Positions 61,204 to 64,000 of a stretch of DNA of 64,000 nt are shown piece after piece; position 1 is the stretch's first letter; each line of letters starts with the position of its first letter. The notes beneath the pieces were generated by a model that was given only the letters and a program-made list of their open reading frames with translations, did no database searches and was not told the DNA's origin. Both the position numbers and the translations under genes were made by a program. Source of the stretch: CAITSH01 sp025356665 (GTDB taxonomy: Bacteria; Pseudomonadota; Gammaproteobacteria; Burkholderiales; SG8-39); NCBI GenBank assembly GCA_025356665.1, contig JANXRV010000118.1, positions 24,566 through 88,565 of the forward strand, written 5' to 3'.

Positions 61204-63347
61204 GCGGGTTGCAGCATATTGATGAAGCGCGCGCGCAGGCGCGCCTTGAGGCGGTCCCAGGCACTGGCGTTTTGCACGATTTCGGCGCGGTAAAAACTGG
61301 GGCACAGGATGGCGGCGTGCGACACCTCGCCGCACAAGCCGCAACCGACGCAGTCGTTGTTCACGTGCGCCACCGGGTCGACCTTGAGTGGGTCGCTTGA
61401 GGCCTTGATGGTGAGTGAGGGGCAGCCCGACAGGCGGATGCAGGAGTGGTCGCCCGAGCAGGTGTCCTCATCGACACCGAAGCGCGTGCGCAGCACGCGC
61501 TCGCCGCGCTTGAGCTTGGCGGCGTTGATCGGCTTGATGCGGCGCTGGCGCTCGAGCTGGCACTCGCCCTCGGCGATGATCACCTTGAGGCCCTGGTAGG
61601 AGCTGTTCATGGCGTCGCGCAGGGTCTTTGCCATGTCGGTGATGTGGTAGTTGTTGACGGTCTTCATCCAGGTCACGCCCAGGCCCTTGAGCGTGCGCTC
61701 TATGCCCATGTCCGTCGACTTGTGCTCGCTCTGGTGGGGCGAGGACGGAATGTTCTGCGTGCCGGTGGCCGAGGTGTAGCCATTTTTCATGATCACCAGT
61801 ATGCCGTCATCGCGGTTGAACACCGCGTTGGCGATGCCCGAGGTGAGGCCGTTGTGCCAGAAGCCGCCGTCGCCCATGATGGTCACGGTGCGGCGCGAGA
61901 ACAGCGGATCGATGGCCGAATTTGAGGCGAGGCCAAGGCCGTAGCCCAGCACGGTGTTGCCGATGTTGAATGGCGGCAGCGTCGAAAACAGGTGGCAGCC
62001 GATGTCGGCCGAGATGTGCAGCTTGCCCTGGTCGCGCTCGACCAGCTTCATCGCCGAGAACACCGGCCGTTCGGGGCAGCCGATACAAAACCCGGGCGGG
62101 CGCGAGGGCACAGGGACGCCCAGCATGTCGGCGGCCTTTTTCTTCGATGACACCAACTGCTCATAGGTGCCGCGGGTGTGGGATACGTCCAGTCCGCGCG
62201 GCGCCGCCGCCTCGATAAAGCGCGCCACGCCGTTGAGCACAGTCTCGCCGGTGTACTCGCCGGCAAGCGGGAACACCACATTGTCTTTTTTGCCCGCCTC
62301 CTTGCCGTAGATGCGCGTGCCGTTGACTTCATGGCGGCGCAGCGTGGCGAGAATGGACTCCTCGATGTAGGCCGGCTGGCCCTCCTCGACGATCAGCACC
62401 GAGCGTTTGCCGGTGCAAAAGTGCACAATCTCCTCGGGGATCTGCGGGTAGGTGACGTTGAGGCAGTAAATCGGGATGCGCGTCGCGCCGAAGGCGTCGG
62501 CGAGCCCCAGTTGCTGCAGGGCGCGGATGGTGGCGTTGTAAAGCCCGCCCTGGCAGATGATGCCGGTATCGTCCAATTCACCGTCGAAGAATTCGTTGAG
62601 TTTGTGCTCACGGATGAATTTCACCGCCGCCGGCCAGCGCACCTCTATCTTGTGTTTTTCCTGGGCGTATGTCGCCGGCGGCAGACAGATGCGGCTGTAA
62701 TCGAAGTCCGGGTTCTCCAGCGCATCGCGCGTTGACACCAAAGGGCGTTTGTTGGCCTTGGTCTGGAAGCTGCCGTGCACATGGCAGGCGCGGATGCGCA
62801 GTTCAAGGAACACCGGCGTGCTCGACGCCTCCGACAGTTCAAAGCCTTTTTCCACCATGGCGGTGATGGTGGGCAGGTTGGGGCGCGGGTCGAGCAGCCA
62901 CATCTGTGATTTGGTGGCAAAGGCGTGGGTGCGCTCCTGGATGATGGAGGAGCCCTCGCCGTAGTCCTCGCCGATAACAATCAGTGCGCCACCCTTGACG
63001 CCGGCCGAGGCGAGATTGGACAGGGCATCTGAGGCGACATTGGTGCCCACCGTGGATTTCCACGTCACCGCGCCGCGGATCGGATAATTGATCGAGGCGC
63101 CCAGCATGGCCGCCGCGCCGGCTTCCGAGGCGTTGGTCTCGATGTGTATGCCCAGGTCGTCCATGATGTCACGTGCGTCATTGAGCACATCCATCATGTG
63201 CGACACCGGCGCGCCCTGATAGCCGCCGACATAGGACACGCCCGACTGCAGCAAGGCTTTGGTCACGGCAAGAATGCCCTCGCCGTGGAAAGTGGCGCCT
63301 TCGCCCAGTTTTAGCAGCTCCACTTCTTCAGTAAACGAACGTTCCAT
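61200..63347 (-). CDS. iorA: Indolepyruvate:ferredoxin oxidoreductase alpha subunit, copy 2
   Basis: 715 residues, same domain order as copy 1: GVSYVGGYQGAPVSHMMDV, IMGDGGFWHNGLTSG with VIMKNGYTSATGTQN, and Fe-S ligands EDTCSGDHSCIRLSGC and CVGCGLCGEVSHAAILC. The N-terminal MERSFTEEVELLKLGEG is close to copy 1. Position immediately upstream of iorB suggests this is the primary partner. Both copies retain all catalytic motifs, so neither looks broken. Confidence 0.88.
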   Translation of the reverse strand: MERSFTEEVELLKLGEGATFHGEGILAVTKALLQSGVSYVGGYQGAPVSHMMDVLNDARDIMDDLGIHIETNASEAGAAAMLGASINYPIRGAVTWKSTVGTNVASDALSNLASAGVKGGALIVIGEDYGEGSSIIQERTHAFATKSQMWLLDPRPNLPTITAMVEKGFELSEASSTPVFLELRIRACHVHGSFQTKANKRPLVSTRDALENPDFDYSRICLPPATYAQEKHKIEVRWPAAVKFIREHKLNEFFDGELDDTGIICQGGLYNATIRALQQLGLADAFGATRIPIYCLNVTYPQIPEEIVHFCTGKRSVLIVEEGQPAYIEESILATLRRHEVNGTRIYGKEAGKKDNVVFPLAGEYTGETVLNGVARFIEAAAPRGLDVSHTRGTYEQLVSSKKKAADMLGVPVPSRPPGFCIGCPERPVFSAMKLVERDQGKLHISADIGCHLFSTLPPFNIGNTVLGYGLGLASNSAIDPLFSRRTVTIMGDGGFWHNGLTSGIANAVFNRDDGILVIMKNGYTSATGTQNIPSSPHQSEHKSTDMGIERTLKGLGVTWMKTVNNYHITDMAKTLRDAMNSSYQGLKVIIAEGECQLERQRRIKPINAAKLKRGERVLRTRFGVDEDTCSGDHSCIRLSGCPSLTIKASSDPLKVDPVAHVNNDCVGCGLCGEVSHAAILCPSFYRAEIVQNASAWDRLKARLRARFINMLQPA

Positions 63348-63368
63348 TTTTTTGCCTGTTCTGCTTGT

Positions 63369-63632
63369 TCAACCGATCAGCCCCGGCAGCCACACGGCCA
63401 CCGCAGGAATGAAAAAAACCAGGATAAGCACAACAATGCTCATCAGTACGTAAGGCGTCACCGCCTGGAAAATATGCGCCATGGTGACCTGCGGTGGCGC
63501 CACGCCCTTCATGGTCATCAGCAGCATGCCGTGCGGCGGCAGCAGCAGCCCGAGTTGCATGCAGATGAGGAACATCACGCCGAACCAGACAAGATCAATG
63601 TTGAAGGCCTGCACCACAATAATACAAGGTGT
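63369..63632 (-). pseudogene. dctM: TRAP transporter large permease (DctM), C-terminal remnant
   Basis: The last ~80 residues of a DctM-type permease: VQAFNIDLVWFGVMFLICMQLGLLLPPHGMLLM then AHIFQAVTPYVLMSIVVLILVFFIPAVAVWLPGL. Typical DctM proteins have over 400 residues; here the frame breaks at about 63620-63640, where composition changes to AT-rich. It sits upstream of iorA copy 2, so a TRAP importer for the aromatic substrate is likely on the original chromosome. Confidence 0.75.
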
Positions 63633-64000
63633 CCGGGGGTTTCACACTTGAAATCGGATTTCTACTTAAAAAGACTGTTTTTGTCACCCTATATCACCAT
63701 CGAACCCCCGGTATTCAGTCATGCTTTAATTGCTCATCTGGTAGGCGGGACTCTTGATCAATATGGATAAATTGATTTATAGCGAAACATTATTTGCGAT
63801 GGAAATAATGTCTGTTCAACAGAGACAATGTTGTTTTGCTATCACCCTGAAAGGTGTTCAGTGTAAATTGCCAAACGCTTCTCTCCAAGATGCTGAAGAG
63901 AAGCTTGGTCAAGATCTTTGCCGAATTCACAGAAAAATTCTCCTCAGATGTCTGTCTGGCACTTTACCAGAAAAAGATCTCGTTTACAGGAACGTTGTTC
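63618..64000. other. AT-rich segment unlike the rest
   Basis: The last ~380 bases are AT-rich compared with the GC-rich remainder. CCGGGGGTT at 63633-63641 and AACCCCCGG at 63703-63711 form a nine-base inverted repeat at the border. It could be a mobile element edge or an assembly join to foreign DNA. Confidence 0.7.
63763..64000 (+). CDS. Partial ORF with Cys/His motif, open at window end
   Basis: 79 codons from ATG 63763 with no stop. It contains CFAITLKGVQCK and, 18 residues later, LCRIH, giving a C-x9-C-x18-C-x2-H arrangement. This resembles a short zinc-binding-like motif (C-A-x-T-x-KG-x-QCK ... C-x-x-H) known mainly from giant-virus, phage and eukaryotic proteins. Codon use is AT-biased. 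The function is unknown and the start may lie further upstream. Confidence 0.4.
   Translation, partial: MDKLIYSETLFAMEIMSVQQRQCCFAITLKGVQCKLPNASLQDAEEKLGQDLCRIHRKILLRCLSGTLPEKDLVYRNVV

Noticed and set aside
63721..63790. tRNA-like stretch (GGTAGGCGGGACTCTTGATC)
   Set aside because: The D-arm and anticodon-like segments do not pair properly and there is no T-arm or acceptor stem, so it is not called a tRNA.

Overview
This window is a GC-rich, densely coded bacterial chromosome segment. It has five full genes for Bug/TctC-type periplasmic solute receptors, gentisate and indolepyruvate-oxidoreductase genes, GntR-FCD regulators and HiPIP, which together point to an aerobic, metabolically versatile betaproteobacterium, most likely of the Burkholderiales. 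No rRNA, tRNA, CRISPR array or intact transposase was found.

Layout. 1-2.1 kb: 3' end of a molybdenum hydroxylase gene and a DedA protein. 2.2-6.8 kb: a tightly coupled set (DCC thiol-oxidoreductase-like protein, SDR, small membrane proteins, HiPIP, fasciclin) divergent from a MerR regulator plus DUF3429, resembling LitR/CarH-type light or singlet-oxygen response loci. 7.5-16.4 kb: a chimeric TPR gene and a signalling island (REC-ANTAR regulator, two HisKA_2 sensor kinases, a REC-PAS-kinase-REC hybrid, a STAS protein). 16.7-18.3 kb: Phd/PIN toxin-antitoxin pair and a SEC14-like STAS protein. 18.6-24.8 kb: isochorismatase-like hydrolase, an NMT1-type ABC importer, and a Tat-exported thiamine-diphosphate enzyme next to a c-type cytochrome. 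25-33.8 kb: small-acid catabolism genes (VOC, FAH, Bug, epimerase, hydroxyacid dehydrogenase, GntR), some broken. 34.3-37 kb: two-subunit aconitase X plus Bug. 37.9-39.6 kb: an unassigned oxygenase-like/lipid-methyltransferase-like pair. 40-50 kb: deacetylase, NMT1 receptor, Bug proteins, amidase, HigBA, EamA exporter, FAD dehydrogenase. 51-54 kb: membrane cytochrome b with a decaheme cytochrome, and a glycerophosphodiesterase. 54-63.4 kb: a minus-strand aromatic cluster running TRAP permease fragment, iorA2, iorB, iorA1, hotdog thioesterase, gentisate dioxygenase, then a separately transcribed 3-hydroxybenzoate 6-hydroxylase-like gene. 63.62-64 kb: AT-rich sequence unlike the rest.

How the genes fit together: the last cluster suggests uptake of an aromatic acid, oxidative decarboxylation of a 2-oxo acid to an acyl-CoA, hydrolysis to a hydroxybenzoate, 6-hydroxylation to gentisate and ring cleavage; FAH-family hydrolases elsewhere could take the ring-cleavage product. 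The many receptors (Bug, NMT1) feed organic acids to dehydrogenases, FAH/VOC enzymes and aconitase X.

The window also records heavy rearrangement. Decayed copies of an IS91-like element share one conserved terminal tail at 2.5, 25.3, 34.0 and 50.6 kb, and abut broken ccmC-like and imuA-like fragments. Other traces are an IS30-like fragment, a hydroxylase tail grafted onto a TPR protein, half genes joined head to tail, a scrap-gene mosaic at 42.2-42.4 kb, and a duplicated iorA start. Start codons were chosen from Shine-Dalgarno spacing, stop/start overlaps and signal peptides; functions are inferred from remembered family motifs without database searches.
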